This document shows, piece after piece, positions 8,337 to 16,135 of a stretch of 64,000 nucleotides of DNA. A program made the position numbers and the translations under genes. Every line of letters starts with the position of its first letter. The first letter of the stretch is position 1. The notes under the pieces are model-generated. The model did not search any database, was not told the origin of the DNA, and was given only the letters and a program-made list of their open reading frames with translations. The stretch comes from Dehalococcoidia bacterium (GTDB taxonomy: Bacteria; Chloroflexota; Dehalococcoidia; Bin125), in contig JAJDYG010000002.1 of NCBI GenBank assembly GCA_022822855.1, positions 1-64,000 on the forward strand. Direction: 5' to 3'.

Positions 8337-8887
8337 CTAAGCGCCGAAGATCGAAACCACGGGAAGGCCAAAGCCCGGCAAGACGTCATGCCCGTCAAGT
8401 TCGCCTTCTTCATCAATGGATTCGACAGGGTGTTCCGGGCGGTGAACATCCACAGTGCGGAAGTCCGGATGCACGACCCAGACCAGCCGCGCGCCAAAGC
8501 TGAGCCACATCCTCGCTTTGTCGTGGACTTCAGCAATGCCGCTGTTGAAGCCTTGTACCTCAACCACGAGATCGGAGCGACCTCGGCGTAGCCGGTGATT
8601 CGCTGATCGAGGGGGAGTTTCTCAAGCGAGGTGTAGGCAGTCTGCGCCTCGCGTGCCGTGTCGGGATTGCGCTCCAACTGATACCCAGAGCCGATTGTTC
8701 CAGTACCCAGCTTGTTTTGGTGCAGGAACTCGCCGAATTCACTGCCGAGCTTGACGATCAACACCCCGCTTTCGATCCCGCCCGGCTGACGCTCGCACAA
8801 GACCCCGCGGATCAACTCTCCGCGAACGCCGGCGCTGTGAAGGCGCAGCAGATCGTCGGCGGTCAACAGCTTGGTCTCGGTCATCAC
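8337..8887 (-). pseudogene. Uma2 (DUF820) family endonuclease-like gene with a single-base frameshift
   Basis: The N-terminal part (MMTETKLLTADDLLRL to GYAEVAP) and the C-terminal part (VVEVQGFNSGIAEVHDKARM to the end at GFGLPVVSIFGA) are both clear Uma2 sequence but lie in different frames. Inserting one base near 8571-8573 would give AEVAPDLVVEV, the normal family core with the PD-(D/E)xK-type Asp. Uma2 proteins are widespread, expanded PD-(D/E)xK-fold proteins of unknown substrate. Either the gene is dead or this is a sequencing or assembly error. As written, the first frame runs on to 8264 in nonsense sequence. Confidence 0.8.
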
Positions 8888-8925
8888 TCAATCATCTGCT
8901 CCCCGAGGTGCTGTGCGGCATATCA

Positions 8926-9147
8926 TCACGTCCAGCACAGCGCCGCGGCAAGCGCTGCCAGCAATAGCTCTCCTACCAGCGCCGCAAGGGTCAGCGGTAA
9001 ACATCCCCTACCGGAAAGCTCGCGCAGTCCAGGTCCAGACTTGGGACAGCCATACGGACACTCGACAGAGTCGAGGTCAAGCCTTTCTCCACATTGGGGA
9101 CAGCGACCGTAGCGGGTTGGTGGAGCTGCTTCCGAGGGTTCGCTCAT
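8926..9147 (-). CDS. Small zinc-ribbon membrane protein, hypothetical
   Basis: 73 residues. RCPQCGERL and ECPYGCP give two Cys pairs of a zinc ribbon (about residues 16-35), followed by one hydrophobic helix (LPLTLAALVGELLLAALAAALCW) at the C-terminus. No named family is recognised. The start lies 15 bp beyond the amidohydrolase terminator. Plausible but short. Confidence 0.5.
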   Translation of the reverse strand: MSEPSEAAPPTRYGRCPQCGERLDLDSVECPYGCPKSGPGLRELSGRGCLPLTLAALVGELLLAALAAALCWT

Positions 9148-9161
9148 GGAACCAAAAGTAT

Positions 9162-9189
9162 CGCGCCGGACCCCAGGGGGCCCGGCGCG
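9162..9189 (-). terminator. Rho-independent terminator of the amidohydrolase gene
   Basis: GC-rich imperfect hairpin (CGCGCCGG with CCGGCGCG, extended by CCCC/GGGG). On the minus strand it is followed by GATACTTTTGG, giving a short T run, 28 bp beyond the stop codon. Confidence 0.75.
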
Positions 9190-9216
9190 GCGGGTTGATC
9201 TACCGATTGCCCGGAC

Positions 9217-10398
9217 CTACACCTCGAAGTTGTAGACCTTGGCGGCGTTTCGCTGGAGGACGTTGAGCAGGTCTTCCTCGGGCAGGATGCTGAGGACTTC
9301 CTCGACGTGCTGCTTCGGGTTGCGAGCGATGCTGTTCGGTCCCGGCGACATCGAGGTCGGGTGCGGGAAGTCGGTCTCGAAGAGGAAGTTCTCGGAGCCG
9401 AACTGCTCGATGGCCTTGATCACCGAGTCTTCTTCGAACCAGAAGCATCCGTAGCACTGGCGGCGGAAGTACTCGGATGGCAGGAGGTCCATCTCGGGGT
9501 GTTCCTCGCGACAGCCGGAATTGAGCCACTGCCAGTCCATCGCCTCGAGCAGATAGGGGATCCAGCCGACGCCCGACTCGACGGAGACGAACTTGAGGTC
9601 GGGGAAGCGGTGGCACATGCCCGAGAGGATGATGTCGAGGATGGCGTTGGAGTTGTCGAGGAAGAGCTTGACAGTGATCTTGGCGTAGGCCGCCTGGCGT
9701 CCGTTGTCGACATTGGCATTGCGGACCTCGGTGAGGTCCCCGGAGCCGATGTGGAAGTTGATCGACAGGCCCATGTCCTGGGCCTGGTTCCAGAGCGGGT
9801 CCCAGTGCTGGTCGGTGATCCGGGGCAGACCGAAAGTGTCGGGCTGGTTGGTCATCAGCACGCCGCGGTGGCCGCGGTCGTACGCGCGCTGCATCTCGTC
9901 GACGCAGGCCTGCACGTCCCAGAAGGGCATGGCCATGATCGGGATGAAGCGGGAGGGCTCGACCGATGTCCATTCGACGAGGAAGTCGTTGTAGGCGCGC
10001 ACGCAGTCGAGGCGCAGTTCGTCGTCGGTGAGTTGCAGGAAGTTGCCCGAGCCGAAGCCGCCGACGTTGGGGTAGACGACCTGGGCGTACATGCCATACT
10101 CGTCCATCCGCTGCAGCCGCTCACGAATCTCCCAGGAACCGTGGTCGGCCTCCTGGAGGCTGGGCGGGTGGTTGGGCGGCGGCGACTTCCAGCCGGCCAT
10201 GGCGGCGCCGGCGGTGGGCATGAACTTCTTGCCGCCCATGACCCAGCGATCCTCGTTGATTTCCGGGTCGAAGATCACGTGGGGGACGAGGTCGCCCCAC
10301 TTCCTGGTCGAGATGCGGTCCGTCCACAGCGTCTCCGGTTCGGAAACGTGGGTGTCGGAGTCGATCACTTTGATTCGGTCGCAGATCATCTCAGCCAT
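9217..10398 (-). CDS. Amidohydrolase-2 family metal-dependent hydrolase
   Basis: 393 residues from the ATG giving MAEMICDRIKVIDSDTHVSE. An open frame continues upstream but only this ATG has a purine-rich site (AAAGGGA) before it. DSDTHVSEPETLW carries the metal-binding D-x-D/H-x-H variant of this family. FHIGSGD and FETDFPHPTSM near residues 245 and 360 supply further His/Asp ligands of the TIM barrel. Relatives include aminocarboxymuconate-semialdehyde decarboxylase-like enzymes and uncharacterised hydrolases that are numerous in SAR202-like genomes. The substrate cannot be read from sequence. Confidence 0.85.
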   Translation of the reverse strand: MAEMICDRIKVIDSDTHVSEPETLWTDRISTRKWGDLVPHVIFDPEINEDRWVMGGKKFMPTAGAAMAGWKSPPPNHPPSLQEADHGSWEIRERLQRMDEYGMYAQVVYPNVGGFGSGNFLQLTDDELRLDCVRAYNDFLVEWTSVEPSRFIPIMAMPFWDVQACVDEMQRAYDRGHRGVLMTNQPDTFGLPRITDQHWDPLWNQAQDMGLSINFHIGSGDLTEVRNANVDNGRQAAYAKITVKLFLDNSNAILDIILSGMCHRFPDLKFVSVESGVGWIPYLLEAMDWQWLNSGCREEHPEMDLLPSEYFRRQCYGCFWFEEDSVIKAIEQFGSENFLFETDFPHPTSMSPGPNSIARNPKQHVEEVLSILPEEDLLNVLQRNAAKVYNFEV

Positions 10399-10765
10399 CG
10401 CTGACGTCCCTTTCGCTGGCGAGATCGGAAGTGTCGTCAGGTTAGCACTCGCAGTCCGACAGCAACCGTGGGGTCGAGGCGCACCAATCCCCCGGCACTG
10501 CATCGCAGCATGCTGCCCAGCCTGCTCGACACGCCTTGCTGTTTTCCGGCAGGCCCGCTGGTCCCTATCGATCGGTTCTCGAAATCGAGCAGACGCACGC
10601 CGTCACGTTCCGCACGATCTCCAGACGACCGGCCAGGCATTGCCGATCGTGGAGCAGCGAGCCCGGCCGGCATGACGGACGGTTTCCGTTTGGCGTGTCC
10701 TGATCTCGGGCAAGCGTTACCTTTTCGGCCCCTCATCCGTCATACAGGTAGAAGGGGAAAAATCC
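10399..10765. other. Intergenic spacer between divergent transcription units
   Basis: 367 bp without a convincing gene. On the minus strand a TAACCT box (10439-10444) sits 41 bp before the amidohydrolase start. On the plus strand TTACCTT (10717-10723) sits ~43 bp before the small membrane protein start. Nothing else was recognised. Confidence 0.5.
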
Positions 10766-10957
10766 TTGCGACTGCCGCTTGACCTCTCGTTACGCAGCAC
10801 CTGGATTGCGGCCGGCGCGTTCTTCGGCGTGGCCATCCCCTTGATCGTGTTTCTCTCCGGTGACGAGCTGTTGCTTACGATCATTGCCACGCTGATGGGT
10901 GGTGCGGTTGGGTTCGCGCTGTGGACTGCGGCGCAGAGAGGAACCGGTCGTGGCTGA
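10766..10957 (+). CDS. Small two-helix membrane protein, hypothetical
   Basis: 63 residues with a TTG start preceded by a good ribosome site (AGAAGGGG). Two hydrophobic helices (WIAAGAFFGVAIPLIVFL and LLLTIIATLMGGAVGFALW) join through a short polar loop. Its stop lies inside the sigma-factor start region (8-bp overlap), so it is probably the first gene of the sigma operon. No family recognised. Confidence 0.6.
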   Translation: MRLPLDLSLRSTWIAAGAFFGVAIPLIVFLSGDELLLTIIATLMGGAVGFALWTAAQRGTGRG

Positions 10958-11570
10958 GATTCGAATCACTCAGACGCAGCGCGCCTTGAATGACCTCCAG
11001 GTTCAGCGAGAGGCGGAGATCTTCGTGTTCGACGACGAATCCGACGCGGTGCTGGTGCGGCGCTGGCAACGCGGAGATCTCGCGGCCGCGAGTGTCGCCA
11101 TTCAACGACACGAAGCGATGGTGTACGCGGCCACATTCCGCCTGCTGCGCAATCACGCGCTGAGCGAAGACGTTAGCCAGGACGCATTTCTGCGCGCTCA
11201 CGAACGCATCGCCGACCTGAGACAGCCGGCGTCGTTCCCGGGTTGGGTGCGGCGGATCGCGGTGCGTCTGGCCACAGACGAGCTACGACGGCGGCCATCT
11301 GCAGAGTTGACGGACGATGAGCCGGATCTATCCCCAGGTCCGGAAGCCACGTTCGAAACCCTGGATGCGCTGGAACGCTTTCGGCTGCAACTCGCGGCAT
11401 TGCCCGCGGCGCAACGCGCCGTGGTCGTGATGCGCGACGTAGAGGGATTCTCGATTCAGGAGACGGCTGAGCAACTCGGAATCACACCGGCTGCAGTGAA
11501 GATGCGGCTCAGTCGGGCACGTCAGAGTCTGGCCTCCCTTCGGTCCGTCGAGGCAGGAGATCGATCATGA
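10950..11570 (+). CDS. ECF-type RNA polymerase sigma factor
   Basis: 206 residues. Region 2 (about residues 35-105: HEAMVYAATFRLLRNHALSE, then DVSQDAFLRAHERI) and region 4 with a helix-turn-helix (LPAAQRAVVVMRDVEGFS, then ITPAAVKMRLSRAR) are both clear. The GTG at 10950 is chosen because it follows an AGAGG site and overlaps the upstream stop by 8 bp. A 40-residue N-terminal segment before region 2 is unusual. The following gene starts in an ATGA overlap and looks like its anti-sigma factor, so the two probably form a regulatory pair. Confidence 0.92.
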   Translation: MAEIRITQTQRALNDLQVQREAEIFVFDDESDAVLVRRWQRGDLAAASVAIQRHEAMVYAATFRLLRNHALSEDVSQDAFLRAHERIADLRQPASFPGWVRRIAVRLATDELRRRPSAELTDDEPDLSPGPEATFETLDALERFRLQLAALPAAQRAVVVMRDVEGFSIQETAEQLGITPAAVKMRLSRARQSLASLRSVEAGDRS

Positions 11571-11881
11571 CCACCTCACAACCGCAACACCAGCATCTAG
11601 ACGAAGAACGGGTGGATGCTGCAGCACGCGCGACTCTGGACGACCTAGACGACCTGGAGGACGTCGTTGACTCGCTGGACTGCGCGGAGTGCGACGCGAG
11701 ACTGGCCGCGCACATTCGCTATCTCAGCCTTGCGCGGCTGATCACGCGCGACAGCCGCGATCCGTCTGGCACTCCTGCGGTGGAAGCGGTGCGAGCGATT
11801 CGGCGCGGGTCGTACCGGCGTCGAGCGTTCGGGGAGATTGCCTCGTTGCTGCTCTCCACGCCGATGAAGACGAGGGTCTGA
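11567..11881 (+). CDS. Zinc-finger anti-sigma-like protein (degenerate, soluble)
   Basis: 104 residues, start overlapping the sigma stop by 4 bp. LDCAECDARLAAH resembles the HxxxCxxC end of zinc-finger anti-sigma factors, but the His three residues before the first Cys is replaced (VDSLDC). There is no transmembrane helix. Its position right after an ECF sigma gene supports an anti-sigma role; the sequence alone would not. It could instead be an adaptor that senses through the Cys pair. Confidence 0.55.
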   Translation: MTTSQPQHQHLDEERVDAAARATLDDLDDLEDVVDSLDCAECDARLAAHIRYLSLARLITRDSRDPSGTPAVEAVRAIRRGSYRRRAFGEIASLLLSTPMKTRV

Positions 11882-11882
11882 C

Positions 11883-12680
11883 GTGCAGCAACTGATTGAT
11901 CGATTCGAGACGCTCGGCGCCGACGCGGCGCTGTACGCGCCTCGCCTGCTCGGCGCAGCGGCGTTCCTTCTGCTCGGCGTCCTGGCGGCCTGGCTGCTCG
12001 ACCGGCTGATCGCTTCGCTCTGCCGGCGATTCGGGCTCGACGCGTCTAGCGCCGGAAATCAACTCCAGGGCATCTTCTCACTGGTCGGGCTGGAGTCGCC
12101 TCCCAGCGAGGTACTGCGACGGCTGATCCGCTGGACGGTGTTGATCGTGGCCGTGGCTCAGGCTGTTCGATTCCTCGATCTGGACGCGGTGGCGACGGTG
12201 ATTGATCGCGTCACCGGGATCATCCCGATCTTCATCATCGTCCTGCTGCTGATGTTCGTGGGAGCCATGCTCAGTGCCCGGCTCTCCAGCGTCGTTCAGG
12301 CTGCGGCCGAACGCAGCGGCGCCGTTCCCCCGGCAGTGGCTGGAGGAATCGTGCGCGGCGCGGTGCTCGCGGCGACCCTGGCGCTGGCCCTGGAAGCCGC
12401 TGGAGTGACCGCGGACTTGCCCGTGATCGTGCTGGCGATCTGCCTGGCAGGGGCGCTCGTCCTCGTGGTCGCCGCCCTGATTGTGGGCGCCCGAGGGCTG
12501 CTCGAGAATCTGCTCGCCGCGCGTTACGTGGAGGAGCACTACATCGAGGGGCAGATGGTTGAGTTTCACTCGCAGCCCGCACAGATCCGATCGATCGGGC
12601 TGCTGGCGACCGTGATTCGAACCAGCGACGGGACCGACCACACCATGCCGAACGCGATGTTCCTGCGGGAGTCGATCTGA
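11883..12680 (+). CDS. MscS-like mechanosensitive channel family membrane protein
   Basis: 265 residues, GTG start 1 bp after the previous stop. Four to five hydrophobic helices (for example LLGAAAFLLLGVLAAWLLDRL, WTVLIVAVAQAVRFL, GIIPIFIIVLLLMFVGAML, PVIVLAICLAGALVLVVAA) follow the pattern of the conserved-TM-helix proteins related to MscS. The C-terminus (EEHYIEGQMVEFHS to TMPNAMFL) resembles the MscS beta domain with its DHTMPN line, but the large cytoplasmic vestibule is missing. Probably an envelope-stress membrane protein under the sigma factor's control (inference). Confidence 0.75.
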   Translation: MQQLIDRFETLGADAALYAPRLLGAAAFLLLGVLAAWLLDRLIASLCRRFGLDASSAGNQLQGIFSLVGLESPPSEVLRRLIRWTVLIVAVAQAVRFLDLDAVATVIDRVTGIIPIFIIVLLLMFVGAMLSARLSSVVQAAAERSGAVPPAVAGGIVRGAVLAATLALALEAAGVTADLPVIVLAICLAGALVLVVAALIVGARGLLENLLAARYVEEHYIEGQMVEFHSQPAQIRSIGLLATVIRTSDGTDHTMPNAMFLRESI

Positions 12681-12741
12681 GTCCTGCATCAACACAGCAA
12701 GCGCCTGCGGCCACAGTGCTGCGGGGGAGAGAGGAACCGAG

Positions 12742-13110
12742 ATGGCAACGGAAGATCAGCAGACACCAAGCGGAGAACTGGAGATTGACGACAACGTTCT
12801 GGACCGGATCGCGGCGCTGGCCGCCGAGGCGGTCGAGGGCGTCTACTCGCTCGGCCGCAGCGGTATCGCCGGCGCGATTGACAGTGTGCGCGGCGGCGGC
12901 GTGAGCTCCGAACATGGCCACCGCGAGGCGGCTTTCGACTTCGACCTGGTCGTGCAGTGGGGCCAGAACATCCCCAGGGTCGTCGACGAAGTGCGGGTCA
13001 AGGTGGCCGAAGCGATCGAGACCATGACCAATCTGAAGACCGTCGAGATCAACATCCACGTTCGCGACGTCCACCGCGACGATCCACCGGACGGCCGCAA
13101 GCTGCAATAG
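12742..13110 (+). CDS. Asp23/Gls24 family envelope stress protein
   Basis: 122 residues. The N-terminal GELEIDDNVLDRIAALAAEA and the core VEGVYSLG, FDFDLVVQWGQNIPRVVDEV and VEINIHVRDVH match the Asp23 family, cytoplasmic proteins that coat the membrane under alkaline or cell-envelope stress. The family is common in monoderm bacteria, including Chloroflexota. Immediately followed by an AmaP-like membrane anchor gene, which is its known partner. Confidence 0.9.
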   Translation: MATEDQQTPSGELEIDDNVLDRIAALAAEAVEGVYSLGRSGIAGAIDSVRGGGVSSEHGHREAAFDFDLVVQWGQNIPRVVDEVRVKVAEAIETMTNLKTVEINIHVRDVHRDDPPDGRKLQ

Positions 13111-13155
13111 GCGGCGGGCAGATCTCGACTCGAGATCTACGAGACGAGGGAACCG

Positions 13156-13767
13156 ATGCGTAGCGTTGCTCACTGGTTGAACGCGGTCGTCGTCGGCGCC
13201 GGCGCAGTGGGCATGACGCTCGCGGCGGTTGGTGTGCTCCTCGTCCTCACTGGCGCGCTCCAACCTGGCGCCGAGACGCCGTTTCGCTGGTTCTCCAGCC
13301 AACTGGCTCTGGTGCAGGAGCTCAGAGGAGGCGAAGAAACGCTCGCCTTCGCCCTCTCGGTTGTGGCCGGCCTGGCCGGAATCGCGATCACGTTGTTGGA
13401 GCTGCGGTTGCTATTGCCCGTCGGCGCCGCAGCGCTGTTGATCAGCGATGACGAGCTGGGCCGGACCACGATCGAGCGGGAGTCAGTCGAGTCGTTCCTG
13501 GCCCTGGTGGCCAGTTCGAACGACAGCGTCGAGAGCGCCCGGATCAGCGTCCGTAGTCATCGCGACGGAACTCTAGCTGTCGCCGCGCAACTGCGCTTAA
13601 GCCCAAGCCGGGCCACGGTCGTGCCCCAGACATCGGAAGCCGTGCGTGAGGCGATGATCGAAGCTTCGGTCGCGCAGCTGGGACTGGAGATCGTCGATCT
13701 GGTGGTCACGACCGCGATGCAGCCCGGACGCGCCGAGCGCAAACGCAAGCGGCTTCAGCTCGCGTGA
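13156..13767 (+). CDS. AmaP-like alkaline-shock membrane anchor protein
   Basis: 203 residues, start preceded by GAGGGAACCG. Two transmembrane helices at about residues 8-35 and 70-98 are followed by a cytoplasmic domain with the Asp23-like fold (ESVESFLALVASSNDSVESA, LEIVDLVVTTAMQ) and a basic tail. This architecture matches AmaP, which anchors Asp23 at the membrane. Position 46 bp after the Asp23-like gene supports the call. Confidence 0.8.
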   Translation: MRSVAHWLNAVVVGAGAVGMTLAAVGVLLVLTGALQPGAETPFRWFSSQLALVQELRGGEETLAFALSVVAGLAGIAITLLELRLLLPVGAAALLISDDELGRTTIERESVESFLALVASSNDSVESARISVRSHRDGTLAVAAQLRLSPSRATVVPQTSEAVREAMIEASVAQLGLEIVDLVVTTAMQPGRAERKRKRLQLA

Positions 13768-13818
13768 CGGGTGAATCCAACAGCGGCCTGTCCAGAGTCC
13801 CAAGGGTGCAATCGCACC

Positions 13819-13824
13819 TATCAT
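13819..13824 (+). promoter_or_regulatory. -10-like box (TATCAT) of the ligase operon
   Basis: TATCAT lies 41 bp before the ATG of the fused ligase, just after a small GGTGC/GCACC stem. No -35 consensus is evident. Confidence 0.35.
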
Positions 13825-13864
13825 CTGTGTGGGTCATAGCCCTGATGTTTGGGGAGGATGCTTG

Positions 13865-16135
13865 ATGCGTGTCGCCGTAGTACACAACCGTGACCAAAGC
13901 GGCGTGATCAATGTGTTTGGTCCGCAGAATCGAGAGCGCTACAACCCGCGCACCGTGGAACGAGTGGCGCGCGCCCTGGAATCGGGCGGACACACGGTCC
14001 GCGTCATTGACGGCAACATGCACGTCGTCGAGCGGCTGCAGGATTTCATGCCCCGCGTGATCGCCGGCGAGCGGCCGGGCATGGTCTTCAACATGGCGTA
14101 CGGCATCCAAGGGGTGTCTCGCTACACGCACTTGCCGGCGATGCTGGAGATGCTGGGGGTCCCCTACGTCGGCTCGGGACCCCAGGCGCATGGAATGGCT
14201 CTGGATAAGGTGATCGCCAAAATCATGTTCCAGGCCGCGGGCTTGCCGACTGCGGGATTCTGGAACTTCGCCTCGGTCAACGACGAGTTCGAAGACCTGG
14301 TCTGCACGCCCGAGCATCCGCTGATCGTCAAGCCGAAGATGGAGGCCGTCTCTTACGGCATCCGGATTGTCGACAACGAGGGCGATCTGCGGGACGCGGT
14401 GTCCACGATCATCAACGAGTTCGGCCAGCACGTGTTGGTCGAGGAGTTCATCGCTGGGCGGGAGCTGGCAATCGGTCTGCTGGGCAACGGCGATCCCGAA
14501 GTGCTGCCGATCGTCGAGATTGATCTGGAGGGCGACCCGAACGCGATTCAGACGGATTCCGACAAGCTCCGGGCGCCGCGCGGCAAGCTCTGTCCGGCTC
14601 CGCTGGAGGAAGAGCAGACCGCCGCGCTGCAGGAGCTGGCCAAGCGCGCCTTCCGCAGCCTGGAGTTGTTCGACTTCGCCCGTGTCGACCTGCGTCTTGA
14701 CGCCGAGAACAATCCCTACATCCTCGAGATCAACTCGATGGCCTCGCTTGGGCTGACCGGTACCTACGTGCACGCCGCCCAGGTGGCCGGATACAGCTAC
14801 GAGGCGATGGTCAACCGCATGCTCGATGTCGCCGCGATTCGCTACTTCGGCGCCGAGCGGCTGTCGGAGTTGGAACAGGTCGAGCAGGGTGAACGGCGTG
14901 AGGACCAGAGCGCGCGGCCGCGGACCCGGTTGCGGACCCACATACGCAGCAACGCGGCGACGATCGAAGACAACATCGAGCGGATGGTGGAGACGCGCAC
15001 GCCGACCGAGGCGGTCGATCGTGTCAATCAGCTCGGGGACTGGATCGCTCGTCAGCTCGAGGCGCTGAGCTTCCGCGTTGAGCGGCACTCTCGGATTGGT
15101 CTCGGGAACGCCATCCTGGCCCGCAATCACATCTACGAGACCGATGACGTGCTGCTGCTTGGCCACCTGGACACCGGAGCCCCAATCACGGAGTGGGCGC
15201 CCTACCGGGCCGACGACCGGCGCATCTACGGCACGGGGGCGGCGGAATCGAAGGGCGGGATTGCGGTCGCGCTGGCCGCGCTGCGAGGATTGCGTCACAT
15301 CCGCCGGTTGCGACAGTTGCGGATCGCGATTCTGCTCACCAGCGACGGCGCGGCAAACGGCGCCGGCGGACGGCAGCTGATCGAGGAAGCGACATCGCGG
15401 GCCAACAACGTGATCGGCCTCAAGGCCGGTGATCCGAACGGCGCATTGATTGCGGCCCGCGCCGGCGAGCATCGCTATCAACTGGAGTCGGACTTCCGCC
15501 GGGAGCGGCGAGAGGTGTCTTCCGAACAGGTCGTGCGGCATTTCACCAACCGCATTCTGGCGCTACAGGACCTCAGCCGCGATCCGCCGTCGCAGCACAG
15601 CGACGACGACTCCGTCTCGGGCGATATCGCGCCGAGCGACGGGTTACACGCGCACATCACGCAGATGCGGTTCGACGCCGGCGGCGGCCGATTGCCTCAT
15701 CGCGCCGAGGCCCAACTGACGGTACGATTCACCGATCCGGAGACCGGAGCGGAGTTGGATAAGCAGGTCGAGCGGATCGCCGGCGCTCGGCGCACGCCCG
15801 GCGTGCGCATGCTGGTCTCGGCCCGGCCCGGACGTCCGGCGCTGCGACCAACCGAACGAGATCAGGAGTTGCTGCAACGGATCCAGAAGATTGGCCGCGA
15901 TGCCAGTCTGTCGGTGAGTTCCGGTTATCGCTGGGCTGCGTCCGACATCTGCTTCGCTCCGGAGAGCGCCGCGCGAATCGACGGGATGGGCCCGATCGGC
16001 GGCGCCGCCCGAACCGACGATGAGTACATCTTGAGGCACTCGCTTGTTGACCGGGCGACGCTGCTCGCATTGACGATCATGGAGCTGCGGCCGAACACCA
16101 GCAGAAGGAGGACTCGTGCGACTTCGACGAGTTGA
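13865..16135 (+). CDS. ATP-grasp (D-Ala-D-Ala ligase-like) protein fused to a degenerate M20 peptidase domain
   Basis: 756 residues from the ATG at 13865, preceded by GGGGAGGA. Residues 1-~330 form an ATP-grasp ligase like D-alanine-D-alanine ligase: GSGPQAHGMALDK, LIVKPKMEAVSYGIRIV, and YILEINSMASLG with the Mg-binding Glu/Asn. Residues ~365-745 follow an M20 peptidase layout: GHLDTGAP (His434, Asp436), YGTGAAESKGG (Glu461 where Asp is usual), SDGAANGAGG (493-502) where the catalytic Glu-Glu pair is expected, and AARTDDEYI (Arg716) where a metal-binding His is expected. The M20 half is therefore probably inactive. It overlaps the gamma-glutamyltransferase gene by 20 bp. Likely makes or binds a peptide; substrate unknown. 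Confidence 0.85.
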   Translation: MRVAVVHNRDQSGVINVFGPQNRERYNPRTVERVARALESGGHTVRVIDGNMHVVERLQDFMPRVIAGERPGMVFNMAYGIQGVSRYTHLPAMLEMLGVPYVGSGPQAHGMALDKVIAKIMFQAAGLPTAGFWNFASVNDEFEDLVCTPEHPLIVKPKMEAVSYGIRIVDNEGDLRDAVSTIINEFGQHVLVEEFIAGRELAIGLLGNGDPEVLPIVEIDLEGDPNAIQTDSDKLRAPRGKLCPAPLEEEQTAALQELAKRAFRSLELFDFARVDLRLDAENNPYILEINSMASLGLTGTYVHAAQVAGYSYEAMVNRMLDVAAIRYFGAERLSELEQVEQGERREDQSARPRTRLRTHIRSNAATIEDNIERMVETRTPTEAVDRVNQLGDWIARQLEALSFRVERHSRIGLGNAILARNHIYETDDVLLLGHLDTGAPITEWAPYRADDRRIYGTGAAESKGGIAVALAALRGLRHIRRLRQLRIAILLTSDGAANGAGGRQLIEEATSRANNVIGLKAGDPNGALIAARAGEHRYQLESDFRRERREVSSEQVVRHFTNRILALQDLSRDPPSQHSDDDSVSGDIAPSDGLHAHITQMRFDAGGGRLPHRAEAQLTVRFTDPETGAELDKQVERIAGARRTPGVRMLVSARPGRPALRPTERDQELLQRIQKIGRDASLSVSSGYRWAASDICFAPESAARIDGMGPIGGAARTDDEYILRHSLVDRATLLALTIMELRPNTSRRRTRATSTS

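Noticed and set aside
13706..15541. 611-codon frame opposite the ligase fusion
   Set aside because: Antisense shadow of a well-supported gene in GC-rich DNA.
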